Assembly: GCA_019426215.1 (NCBI GenBank)
Contig: CM033395.1
Span: 2,487,501-2,551,500, forward strand
DNA: 64,000 bases
Direction of reading: 5' to 3'
Source: Buddleja alternifolia
Lineage: Eukaryota; Streptophyta; Magnoliopsida; Lamiales; Scrophulariaceae
In this document: one piece after another, positions 45,923 through 57,542 of the stretch
How the letters are laid out: each line of letters opens with the position of its first letter
Numbering within the stretch: position 1 is the first letter of the stretch
Translations under genes and position numbers: made by a program
The notes under the pieces: model-generated
Databases searched by the model: none
Told to the model about the DNA's origin: nothing
Seen by the model: only the letters and a program-made list of their open reading frames with translations

Positions 45923-48900
45923 TTAGCCGATAGTTTTACTGTGTAGTCCGTGTCTTAAATTTACGTTAACATCCCTATCACGGGATATCTGTCGTGAACT
46001 AGAACGGATACTATTATTAACAGACCTTTCACGAGGCTCATGAATTATATCTTGCTCTGAATTCGTATCCACATCTGAATCTTCTTCCGGATCATTTTCT
46101 GGGGTATCATCCTCACCTTCTGAACTATATTCCTCCTCACTATCTTCTTGTCTTTCTCCATAACTTCCTTGACTTGTTATTTCCACTCTTGATGACAACA
46201 TAGGAACTAGACGGGTCGGGATGGGTGCTTCTGGTGGAGCCATTGCAAGGAAACTAAGGGCGGCCACAACATCGGTGATCAAGGGACGAACGGATGGTTC
46301 CTCCTGCAGACACATGGATGCAACTCCAACTGCTTGATTTAGGCTTGTTACCAAAAATTTCCTTTCTAGAAGTGGATCCGCCATATCTGGAAACGTCTTT
46401 GGGTCTCGAAAAAATGGTTGTGCCTATTTCATCATATCAAACAATGCTTAACAAGTTCGATTCTTTCATTAGGGCGAAACAGGACACTCGATAATGAAAA
46501 GAACAAAACTTTATTTTGTACTTGAATACTTATCTTTGGGGGAAGTTTTCCTACGTCAACGTCGATCAGTCAAAAGGTCCAAGGTTGGATAGATATCAAG
46601 GATCATAAAAGTCCATTATAGTGGTAGGGGAACCGGAAAATTTTTGGTGTCTCATACACCAAAGGGTGTAGATTATGCCGCACCAATATACGGCTCATGT
46701 TACTGCTAATGTGACATAATCTACATTTGGTGTCAACACCGTCAACACCAGCACCATGTATATAGAAGAATTTCCCTAGGCGAACCTCTTCGACAATCAA
46801 GTCAGAATAATGTGTTCAGCTCAGAGCAATCCAGGACAAATGCACTATTCTGACTTGATCGTCAAAGAGTTTTTGAAGGGGATGAATCTTAATGACCCTA
46901 GCGGACTTTTGTGATCTCAGTTTAGTTCCTACTTCATATTGGATCGGGATCATACCAACCTCAGACTTAGATGGATCAGGTTGAACGGGACTTTTCCTAC
47001 CAAGATCAAATAGATTGAATATATGAATGAACATACTCACCCAACTAGCTAAATTTTGTTCCATCGTGGGTCGTGCATTGTCAAAGGCTCTACGACCCGT
47101 GATAAGCTCTAGTAGGACTACACCGAAACTATATACATCTGATTTAAGTGTTAATTCACCATTTCTTTCGTATTCCGGGGCACAATAACCATATGACGAT
47201 ACGTGCATCTTATTGCCACTCTGAAAAAGCTTGGCAAGCCCGTATTCCGAGAGTCTCGGATTGTTTGTTTCGTCCAACATGATATTGGAGGATTTCAAGT
47301 CACGGTATATGATTGCGGGATTGGCTTTCTCATGTAAATACTCGAGTCCTTGTGCAACACCCGCTGCTATTTTCATTCTTGTTGTCCAATCTAATGGTCT
47401 TTTATCTCCTGAAACGTCTGCAAACATAAAAAAACAACATGATTCTAAGTTAGCTAGACTGGATGAAGCAGAACCTTGTGTTTTTTATTAGTTATAGCGA
47501 ATAGCAACTACGAAACTTAAATAACAGAGTAACATCTGAAGCGCCCCATTTCAACTGAGTCGCAAAAAGAAGAAAAAAATTGTGGTAATCAAATGAGTAG
47601 GTTTTGTAATCTTGAGTGATTGCTAGATATGAGACGAATTTGCCTTAAGACATTTTGATTAAAGTTACCAAACTACAACTCAAGCGCGTCGTTCCAAATG
47701 AGGCCCCATCACGAAAACAATCGTTGGCACACAGACTAAACAGACGACAAATCTCATCCAGGAGACACAAAAATGAATAAACTTACAGTAATCATATTAA
47801 GTAGTTCTCGTTGTTTATGGAATGAAATTGGAAAGAGAGCAATGCAAAATGAAACGTACCAAATAAACGGTTTTTCAGAGAACCCGATGGGATGTATTCG
47901 TACACCAAAAGCCTTTGATCTCCATCAGCACAATATCCAATTATTTTGACAATATTCGGGTGGCTAAGAAGACTCAACATCAGAACTTCAACTTGAAACT
48001 CCTTGCCCCCTTGTGTTCCACTCCTGTCTAGTTGTCTAACAGCTACAATCTATCAAGAAAGAAAAGAAACAATTCAATTACCGATACTCGTTCAATTTTC
48101 TTAATTTCTCTCAAGAAGAAGATAAGAAAGAAACTAAACATTCGCTCGTTTAAAACATCTTATAACATGCTCTTTGATATATGTTGGATCTTATTTTTAA
48201 AAATAAGTCCTCTAAGTGTTTGGATAAAATAAGATAATAGAGTTTATAAGGTGTATGTAATAACAACTTTGTTATTAAGATGGAAAGCTTGAAGAGGTTT
48301 GCTAATATCATACAACATAAGTTATAAGGATTCCTAACTTATTTCTAATGAGCTCTTAACATCTTATGAGCTTCTTTCGGAAAAATATCCGAACACATTG
48401 GTGGAGCTTATAAGCTCCTAAAGATCTTATAAGATATTTTAGGAGCGTATAAGCTCACGTAAGCAGTGTCGTAGTGTAAATATATTACCTGCCCACTTGA
48501 TTGAAGTGTCCCTTTAAATACTCTTCCAACCCCGCCTTCACCTATTAGGCATTCTTGACGGAAATTCTTAGTTGCAACAGCAAGTTCCCGAAAAGCGAAG
48601 GCTATTGCCGTGTTATTTCCATCTTCTGCATTGTTATTGGTATAGGATAATGGAGTTTGATGACTACCATAACATACTGAAAGATGAAATACAATATGGG
48701 TGAGTTATACTAGAAAATTCTTGAAAATGAAAATTCAATGTATTCTCTTTTCGAGTCATATATATACCAAGAGAAAGGTGGATAATTTGCTCAAACTTGG
48801 CCTAGCGAGTGCATAAAATGTTGAACATACTAGGTTAAATAAAATGCCAAAACTCAACTTTCTTGTATATGTGAGTAAGATTTTTTAGAGAAATATTTCT

Positions 48901-51900
48901 GCCAATATGCGCATATATATTTTGCTTATCTTTCGTATACGAGTATTATTTTGATATGTACCATATGGATTGTGGGAAAGAATATTGACTCATTTGTAAC
49001 TCAGGGTAATTGACTTATCTAGAAGTGGTTTTTAGGAAGTTTCAGTATAACCACATTCATCTTTGTGTGCAAGTTCTGGACGATTGTTATTGTCTCGTAA
49101 CTTTGAGTCCCCATAACTCCTAAGAATTGCCCTGTACCTAGCAAAAGCAAGCTAGTTGATAGCAAAGCCTAGTGGCTGGAGACTTTCTTGCACTTTGGTG
49201 TATTATAAGGCAACCTACTAGTATTATATGCGTAACATTAATACTCATCGTAAAGTGAAAATGGTAAATTTCATATTACCCCCTGGAACTCTTAACTAGT
49301 AGGCTACCTTGAATTCTCAACTGCATCACTTTAACCCTCAACTCTTTGAGGGGGTAAAATGTGTTGGATTATTTGATTATTATATTAAAATATATATATA
49401 TATATATTATTAATTAAAAGACATGTCTATTAGGGAGTGAACATATCTAATAGTCATTTCTTTTAGGATGAGTGTTATCTTAAAGTTGCAACTCTTTTGA
49501 ATCAAGAGTTGTGTCCTTCTATGATACGTGTCTCAAACTCTATATAAACACTCTTCAATGCCAACAAACTGTGATAACAAACGTAATAAATATATACACA
49601 ATTCTCCTACGTTTTCTCTTACGCCACTTTCAATGAGTTCTTGAAGGGAGACTTCCGAAATTGCTATTCGTAAGTTTCGATGGTTTTGTCGTATCCTAGA
49701 AGTGATTTGTCATAAAAACCCGGTAGCAAACGAGTAGTGGGGGCAAATATCACTTTAAGGAAAGTGATTCGTACACGCTTCGAAACCATGTTTAAATTAT
49801 ATTTTCTTCATTCGTTTGTATTCCCCAATATATAGAAAAATCCCCAACAATCTTAAAGTGATATTTCATTCATAAAAGTAGTACAGTGGGAATGGAATTC
49901 GGGTTCAACTTTTATCTCTTCTTACGTGAAGAAAATTGATTATGCTCCTGCTGTATTGCAAAATATGTGGCCATGAATTTTGATGAAACAAAGTGGACTT
50001 CTGGCTTGTGGAGGCAACAAATCAGAGAACCACCCCAGAATTAATGCTTTATTCTTCAAGCTAAGTATTTCTGTTTAAATTTAAGACTTTATGATGTTTG
50101 CTTCTACATAATTAATGAAAATATAGGAAATAAGTGGCCAACATATATACATGTATACTAAAGAATGATTTTTATTCACATGTAATATGAGTATGTTCTG
50201 CTTATGTCATAATATGTGATAGTATAATAATGATATTGTTTAATATTGATAAAACATGCATACATAAATCTAAATAATAGGTTTTCATTTGAAAACATTG
50301 TCACTTATTATCCAGAAACTATGTGAAATGCTTTTATAGTTTCAAATTGGTAATGATTTAATTTGTATTGGACATTATTTTTAGAAGATTCCTGAACCAA
50401 TACAAATGCATAATCTGAAATTCTAATATTTGTAGTGAAATAGCCTCTAGGAAATGAATTTGCAAATGGTGAATCAAACTAGATTAATAGGATAATAGCC
50501 ATGAGTTGTAATCTAATTTAATTAGATCATGGAAAATGTGTTGGCATTTTTTGAACCAAAAGTTGCAATTGTTGTGTGGATATCACAACAGTGCCCTGTT
50601 ATGGACGCAATGTTTGGTTGGTGTATTGTCATTGAATTCAATGGATGTGCAGATCTTTGGTACATCTGCTGCCGGGAATTCTTTCATGCATGTTAAGAAT
50701 TTTAATCCTATTGCCATTGGTTGATTAAAAAAAAATGAATATAGAACTTCATTATCGTGCGAGAATTTATAAGTGTTATATGAAGGGCCATGATATGTTA
50801 ATTTATTGAATTGGGGTGAAGTTTGTTAATCAAGTGACAGAAAAACCGCAAAGATTGATGATGTTCAAAGATTTTAGACTTCACTGGGAAAAGAATAAAT
50901 TGAAATTCTTTAAACACAATGACTAGAAACCAGTCCAATACTGATTTGCTAGTGGTTGGAAGAACAAGGAACAAAATCTCAAATTAGTGCATGGGACATG
51001 TTAGATTGTCCATTAATGCCAAAATACAATGCTTTCTGATTTGATGATTACAATTCAAATTGAAAGGTGAAGAGAATAATTTCTCGATCACTAGTATCTT
51101 AATTAATCATTAGGATAATTGATGATTAATTGGAACAAGATATTTTGTTTTGTACATTTGAATGTTATGATAGTGCGTGGCATGACATTAATCATGTATG
51201 ATTAACTTTATATGGAAGAATCTGTGACAATGTAATTTTTAGTCTATAAATTGTTTTAAGGAATAAAAGACATGTGAATTTCTTTTAAGGGTAATGCGGC
51301 TGTTATGGTATTATTATCTCAAGAGATAATAAATCTTGTTATTATTTTATTGGAATTGAATCATAATACTTATGATGCATTGTACCATGGTATATTGTGA
51401 AAATAAAGAATGTGTATTCGTGAATGTAGTTAAACTACATTATTGGTACAATAGTATATGAAAATTTACCCCATGATCATATATGAGGATAGATGGGATT
51501 ATCCTATGAAAGTTTTACAATGAAATATGTTATGTAGGGGCAAATAACTTAGTATAAGTTATGTTTTCCTAGAATCTTTTTTAATGCACTTAAATGTGGG
51601 GGTAAAGGAGAAACACAACTTCAAAGTTGAGACCGGTCAAACATAATGAAGTTGTGGAGCAAATTTGTTTAAATTGCTCACCATATAAAATCACCAATAG
51701 TGGGAACCCAACCTTTTTTCTAGCACTACCACTAGTTAAAAGGTTTAAAGGGAAATAACAAGCTATTGATAAGTGATTAAATTAACTCTAGATATATTGA
51801 ATATTTCTAAGAGTTGTATATAAGGAGGATGAGTTGAAAACTCTTAATGAAGTAAAATTTGATACCTATTAAGGAATGAAAGGACTTCACCTAAGTGAAC

Positions 51901-53015
51901 ACAAGAGGTGGTGCCGCTTCTAATAAAAGTGTGGGAAACTTTTATAAGTGTTCATGATACTATGATGAAGCACAAGGCCATGTATGTGCTTAAATTTTCG
52001 GTGAACTTCTTGAAAATTAAAAGGTTCATGTGTGCGATATCTCCGGTTTAACTTATGGAATCTTGGTTTAAGCGACTAGCCACCATTGATTTCGTTAAAC
52101 TTTGAGTAATTTGCACTATGTGAAAGTTTAATTCGAAAGACACTTTCATTTATGCATGTACCTTTTGAGTAAGTGAAATTCAATGTTACATGTTAAGTGG
52201 TGGGTTTTTAATATGATAATCAAAGTGGGGGATTGTTGGGATATTTTATTATTATATTAAAAAAAATTATTAATTAAAAGACATGTCTATTAGCGAGTGA
52301 CCATATCTAATAGTCATCTCTTTTAGGATGAGTGTTATCTTAAAGTTGCAACTCTTTTGAATCAAGAGTTGTGTCCTTCTATGATACGTGTCTCAAACTC
52401 TACATAAACACTCTTTAATGCCACCAAACTGTGATAACAAACGTAATAAATATATACACAACTCTCCCACGTTTTCTCTTACGCCACCTTCAATGAGTTC
52501 TTGAAGGGAGACTTCCGAAATTGTTATTCGTAAGTCTCGATGGTTTTGTCGTATCCTATAAGTGATTTGCCATAAAAATCCGGTAGCAAACGAGTGTGGG
52601 GGCAAATATCACTTTAAGGAAAGTGATTCGTACACGCTTCGAAACCATGTTTAAATTATATTTTCTTCATTCGTTTGTATTCCCCAATATATAGAAAAAT
52701 TCCCAACAAAATGTAATTTATCCATGTTTCATTTCTTATTTACGATTATAAAATGATGTATATATTATCTTGTATTTCACTTCAGTTATGCATGACTAAG
52801 TGTAAATAATTCGTGTCAATTTTTATATTTTTAGAGATTCTTTATACACATGTAAAGCCAAATGGAATACAAGGTGAAACACCATTTGGAACAGGGAACC
52901 AAAGTGATAAAATATTGCATAATGCTTTAAAAAATTATTCATAATCGAATAATTATTTTCTAGTCATTTGAGAGCATTGATTAACCATCAAGACATGCAA
53001 TGCTCATGCAATAAC

Positions 53016-53060
<45 letters not shown>

Positions 53061-53389
53061 TGTAAAAATAGTATTAATTTTAAAAAATAGTATTATATTA
53101 AAAAAAATGTGCGAGTTAGAACAATGTCATATAATTTTGTAAAAAAATCTTTCTTACTCAACCTAAATTTCACATGACAATTAACAAATGCAATTATAAA
53201 AAAATTCTTTTAATACAATGAAAGATAAATAACTTCTATTTCAGTTATATAATAATAATATTTAAAAAAAAAAATGGAAATACCAGGAGCATCATGAGAT
53301 TGTGAAATGGCGATTTTGGCCTGAGCTGTAGGCAAATGATCTCCCTTGAGGCTTCCTTTCTTACGTCGACAACATGGGAAACAACCCAT
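45923..53389 (-). CDS. Receptor-like cytoplasmic kinase, PBL/RLCK-VII type, probable pseudokinase
   Basis: Five exons: 53389-53284, 48676-48489, 48049-47860, 47417-47041 and 46423-45923 (stop TAA 45925-45923), 1,362 bases in phase, 453 residues. The N-terminus [11 protein letters not shown] carries a myristoylation Gly2 and palmitoylatable Cys, so plasma-membrane attachment is expected. Kinase features: glycine loop GEGGVG (81-86), αC Glu119, YRDLKSSN (Asp201), APE (241-243) and DVYSFG. Odd residues: the β3 VAVK Lys is Arg103 (VAVRQL), DFG is EYG (Glu219), and the activation loop is about five residues short (HVSSYGYC, family form HVSTRVMGTYGYC). The C-terminal tail is acidic and Ser-rich ([20 protein letters not shown]). 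Family members relay signals from pattern-recognition receptor complexes; this one probably acts as a scaffold or decoy, if at all. Intron 1 (4.6 kb) contains copia E. Confidence 0.88.
46643..46740. repeat. Hairpin-forming inverted repeat in RLCK intron 4
   Basis: Arms about 46643-46680 and 46711-46740 pair around GGTGTAGATTATG and its complement CATAATCTACATT, with a loop of about 30 bases. A second small inverted pair lies at 46799-46857 (AAGTCAGAATA and its complement). Probably fragments of an old MITE. Confidence 0.55.
49362..52708 (+). mobile_element. Copia-type element E, 3,347 bp, in intron 1 of the kinase gene
   Basis: LTRs 49362-49849 (488 bp) and 52234-52708 (475 bp) start TGTTGG and end CCCAACA, with TSD AAATG (49357-49361 and 52709-52713). 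Polypurine tract AAAGTGGGGGAT precedes the right LTR. It lies antisense to the host gene. The 2.4-kb interior has no recognisable gag or pol motifs and no primer site beside the 5' LTR, so it is a non-autonomous or heavily decayed member. The intron borders on either side of it remain intact. Confidence 0.92.
53016..53060. repeat. (AAT)n microsatellite
   Basis: About fifteen AAT units, in intron 1 of the kinase gene near its first exon. Confidence 0.95.
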
Positions 53390-53840
53390 ATTTTCAGTAT
53401 CCGCAAAACACGAAAACTACGTACGATGTTATAATAATGCATGTAATAAGGGTTCATCACAGAATATAAAAAAATAAAAATTATCAGGTTAGGTGTTTAT
53501 GGACGGTCCTTCTGGTAAATGAAGGACCCCTGATAATGATGATGACGATGAATTGTGTTGAAATGTTGAAGGAAGAAGAATAAGAAAATCATTTGCAGGA
53601 GAGGAGAAAAAAAGGAGTAATGTTTATGGGACAAATATTTTGTTGGGAGAAATTTTGCTTGATGATTTTTTCATTGATTCCGGAGAAAAAAAGGGGAGAT
53701 TTGGATGGACATTTTTGAGGTTGTCCCCTCTCTCCAAAAAAAAGTCCAAAATTGCACACATATATGGCAGAACAAAGAATCGAGTTACTCGATACTTCAC
53801 TTGATATTAATTATTCAAAATTAATTTGAACATAATTAAG
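53390..53840 (-). promoter_or_regulatory. Upstream region of the kinase gene
   Basis: Non-coding sequence directly upstream of the start codon. No clear TATA box could be singled out, so this is only the expected position of promoter and 5' UTR. Confidence 0.3.
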
Positions 53841-55015
53841 TGGAAAAAATTGCACTTTCAATCCCACAAAATAGCTACGTGCGCACTATTGGTCTCAAAC
53901 TTTATGGGACTTGCACATTTAGTTCCACAAGATGAAATTTTATTACACATTTAGTCTTAGTCGTTAAAAAACTGACGGAAACCGTTAGTCAACTTCTAAA
54001 AATTACATAAGACCCCCCAAAATTATATAAAACTTGCAAATTCCCCTGATTTTAAATTTGTTTTTTCCTATATTTTTTTCTTTTTTCTTTCATCTTTCCC
54101 CTTTTCCCTCTTCTTCCCCTAGGCTTCAACATAATAACCCACCTCCACCAATGCTACTCTACTGCCACCGTCCCGCCCCTACCACCAATGCCCGTCACAC
54201 ATATAACTTCACTCGAACCCAACATCGCCATCACAAAATTCTACTCAAATCTCTCCACACCCAAATTGCAACAAACCATCACGTGCCCACCCCATTTGCA
54301 ACAAACTGTTGCGTGCCCACCCCAAATTGAGATGCCATTGTTGCGTCTCTACCTTCTAGGCACCAACTGTTCGCCTAGATCGCGTCGCCACACTTCCACA
54401 TTTTTGGTGTATTTTCTTTGAGTTTTGTTGGATTTTTTCTATTTTCAAATTTATTTTTTATTTTTTCATATTTTTCTGAACTCTTCTGGCTTTTCAAACT
54501 TTTTGTCCTATTTTCATGATTTGTTTTACGATTGTGTTTCCGATCATTTCTTATTTCTCTGAATTTTTCTTATTGTTTAATATCTTTTTATCAATTTCTA
54601 AAAAAATTCTAGGTTTTATTATTTTAAAATATTTCTAAAAAAAAAGAATAAAAGAAGAAAAAATTTGGAATTTCAAAAAAATCAAAAGACTCTATCAAAA
54701 ATAAGAAAAAGTCAGATCTTTTTTAGAAAAAATAATAAAAAGAAATTTTAAAAAAAACTCCATCAAAACTAAGAACAATAGCAAAAAGCCAGATTCTTTT
54801 AAAAAAAATCATAAAGAATCTTAAGAAAAAAAAAAGTAAAATAAATCATTTTTTTAAATATAAAAAAAACTGAAAGAAAGGTGAAGATGGGTTAGTGGTC
54901 AAGAAGTTGGTCTGTTGAAGCTTAGAGGAAAGAAAAAAGGAAAAACGTAGGAAAAAACATATTTAAAATCAAGGTGGGGGGCAGAGTTTGCAAGTTTTAC
55001 ATAATTTTTTTCTTT
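53841..55015. mobile_element. Decayed inverted-repeat element, about 1.2 kb
   Basis: The left end (GGAAAAAATTGCAC, then CAATCCCAC, GACTTGCACATTTAG) resembles the ends of the other Mutator-type MITEs here. An inverted pair is visible: TATATAAAACTTGCAAATTC...GATTTTAAAT at about 54016-54058 and its complement at about 54960-55010. The interior is C-rich then T/A-rich with low complexity. The right terminus and TSD are not identifiable. Confidence 0.45.
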
Positions 55016-55734
55016 TTGGGGGTTGGGGGGAGGGGGTGGGGGAGATTATGTGTGTAAATGTGTAAATGCAAAAAAATGTAGATGTCGAGAATGATGAAAC
55101 ATTAGCAAATTTATTTGCCAAAAGAAAGGAACAAAAATGTACATGGGCAAGCAAGTAGCAGAAACAACATTAAAGTAGATCAAAACAGAGAAAGATGTGA
55201 GATATTTTTTGTTTAGACATCTGACGCCATAGATTAGAAAAATATTAAATAATTTTAGAGAGTTATGTGCTCATTAAACATGCTCACAAGTGATTTTGTA
55301 TCCATTTTTTTCAAATGCATATTATTTAATTTTTTTGTGAAAATGACTAATATATATATATATTCGCATAGTAGTAAGTAAATTTTTATATATTCCAATC
55401 TCTAGCACACATTTTTATAATAAATAATTTGTTTTTCTAATGAGCAACATAAGCTTTTTACCTATTTTTCTCAAAGAACTTTCATTTAAAGTGGAGCCTC
55501 AATAGTATATTTGGAGTGCTAATATCTTTTTCCATTGTTTGATTATTACATTATTCAATTGCTATGGTTCTTAAAAAATTAGCTACAATATATCGTTTAT
55601 TACAACATTAGATTATTTTTAGTTCATAAACACAAAGCTATATATTATTATAAAATAATAAACGGGCATCCATGTGCAATGCACGTGCTTTATACTAGTT
55701 AATAAAAATGGTAAATTATATGCAAAAGATATGG
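55016..55734. other. No gene seen
   Basis: AT-rich, with a G-rich run near 55017-55043. The open frames are low complexity. Confidence 0.45.
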
Positions 55735-55863
55735 CTATTCAAGCAGAGCTCGACTTAATCAACAATTAAAACTAGCTCAAGCATATTTTTCAAGCTCAAT
55801 AAAAATTCAAAACAAACTTAAAGAATACTTTATACTACTCGACTCGATTTGTTTACGTCCCTA
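55735..55863. mobile_element. Truncated hAT-type terminus of the GAGCTCG family
   Basis: Ends CTCGATTTGTTTACGTCCCTA, whose complement (TAGGGACGTAAACAAATCGAG) matches the terminus of the 10551-11164 element. Upstream there are GAGCTCG and CTAGCTCAAG motifs. Only one end is present. Confidence 0.5.
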
Positions 55864-56085
55864 TTAACACATTGATCATTGGTATTCTTGTTTTGTTTTT
55901 TGGTTTTGCTAAGAAAAATTTCCAACACATTATATGCCTATCATTGGTAGGCAAAATTGCATTTTTCGTCTTACGGGATTACCTTGTTTTATCTTTAGTA
56001 CCATGTTTTATGCCAAATAAAAATTGTGCTTCATTTGACTTCTAAAATTGGATAATTACTTTATAAAATGTGTTACAAAATTGAG

Positions 56086-56831
56086 GGGTAATTGACATAT
56101 TGCACCCTCAAATCGCCACCTTTTGGTACTTTGCACACTTGAACTGCAGTTCTGGCATTTTGCACACTAAAGTTACATATAACTTGGCCTTTTGCACCTT
56201 GGAGCAAGTTTAAACCATTTTACTTGCTAATTCAAAGATTTAACTCAATTTTAGGAGGAGTAAAAATTTAATTTTCTTCTCTTTCCGATCTTCAAGTGTG
56301 TTTGGAGCGATTTTGAAGGGCAAAAGGAAAATAATTTTGTCTAGAATTTTGCACAATGCACATAATGAATTTTTGGTTCATTAAATGCACAATTCTGCGT
56401 CACAAATAATTTAATTATCAAAATATAGAAAAATAAAAAGGCTCAACGCTTAATTTCAAGCAAATTTGCAATTCTTAAAACATAACTTCAACCAATCACA
56501 TGTTTACGACTTAAGAAATAACTAATAATATAATTTAAACAAACCAAAGGTTGATTAATTCATCACTTCCTACTATTCGGAATTTTGCATTTCAAATCTT
56601 GCTCCAACCACACGATGAAGCTGGGAAAGATAGAGAGGAGAAATTTAACGCTTTTACCCTCTAAAAACTAAGTTAACTCGTTGAATTAGCAAGTAAAATG
56701 GCTTAAACTTGCTCTTGGGTGCAACATGTCAAGCTTCATCTAATTCATATGGTGCAAAGTGCCAAAAGTGCAATTTAAAGGTGCATAGTGCCACAGAAGA
56801 GCAATTGGTGGGTGCATTATGCCAATTACCC
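56086..56831. mobile_element. Mutator-type non-autonomous element, 746 bp, 9-bp TSD
   Basis: Starts GGGTAATTGACATATTGCAC and ends with the complement of GGGTAATTGGCATAATGCAC. It is flanked by AAAATTGAG on both sides (56077-56085 and 56832-56840). Long inner arms share GCACCTTGGAGCAAGTTTAA-like blocks and their complements. No transposase. It shares TTTTGGCAC/GCACCC motifs with the element at 57543-59389. Confidence 0.92.
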
Positions 56832-57040
56832 AAAATTGAGAAAAACCAAAGAAAGTTGGCTGAGTTGGTACATGTCTCATTTTCCTTAATCAGATGTCTC
56901 GAATTCGAGTACGTGGTATGAAAAATGCAATTTAAAGGTGCATAGTGCCACAACAAATGGGCAATTGGAGAGCTCTAGCTCCAAGCATTATGTTCTCAGC
57001 TTGAGCAACATTAGACCAGCCAATCAGCCATGGGTCAGAA

Positions 57041-57491
57041 TAGGGCTGTCCAAAAAAACCGAAAATTCGGTTAACCGCCCGAACCGGACCGAAAACCGAA
57101 AATTCGGTTCGAACCGAAACCGAACCGAAAATTTCGGTTCAGTTTTCAGTTTTTTTTTTTTTACAGAAATTCGGTTCGGTTCGGTTCGGTTAACCGAAAA
57201 CCGAAATTTTTTTATTATTTAATTTTTTTATTTTTTATTTTATTTTTATATAGTATAATATAGATAAAAAATTATAAAAAGTGTGTTTTCTAATGTCAAC
57301 TTATAGGAAAAAGAAAGAAAGTGACCAAATTTTTTTATTTTTATTTTTTTATATTATTTTTTACATTATTTTTATTTTTTATTTATTTTTTTATTTTTTT
57401 ACGGAAATTCGGTTTAACCGAAAACCGAACCGAACCGAATTTTTTCGGTTCGGTTTTGGACCGGACCGAACCGAACCGATGAACACCCCTA
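57041..57491. mobile_element. hAT-type MITE, 451 bp, 8-bp TSD with one mismatch
   Basis: Starts TAGGGCTGTCC and ends with the complement of TAGGGGTGTTCATCGG. The subterminal zones are rich in CGGTTCGGTT/AACCGAACCG repeats. The flanks are GGTCAGAA (57033-57040) and GGTCAGGA (57492-57499). Reading frames over the repeats are artefacts. Confidence 0.85.
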
Positions 57492-57542
57492 GGTCAGGAC
57501 ACCGTGGGAAATCATGAGAGAAACAAAATGCCAAAGAATAAA

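Noticed and set aside
46603..46800. Possible extra kinase exon in intron 4
   Set aside because: The exon 4 to exon 5 join is in phase without it, and the sequence is a hairpin-forming repeat, not kinase-like.
49850..52233. Possible gag/pol in copia E
   Set aside because: I looked for WH-X-RLGH, SDRGGEY, KTAFLNG and YVDD blocks and found none that could be supported.
57041..57517. Frames with RNRTEN/FGFGPDRTE repeats
   Set aside because: Translation of CGGTTCGG repeats in a hAT-type MITE.
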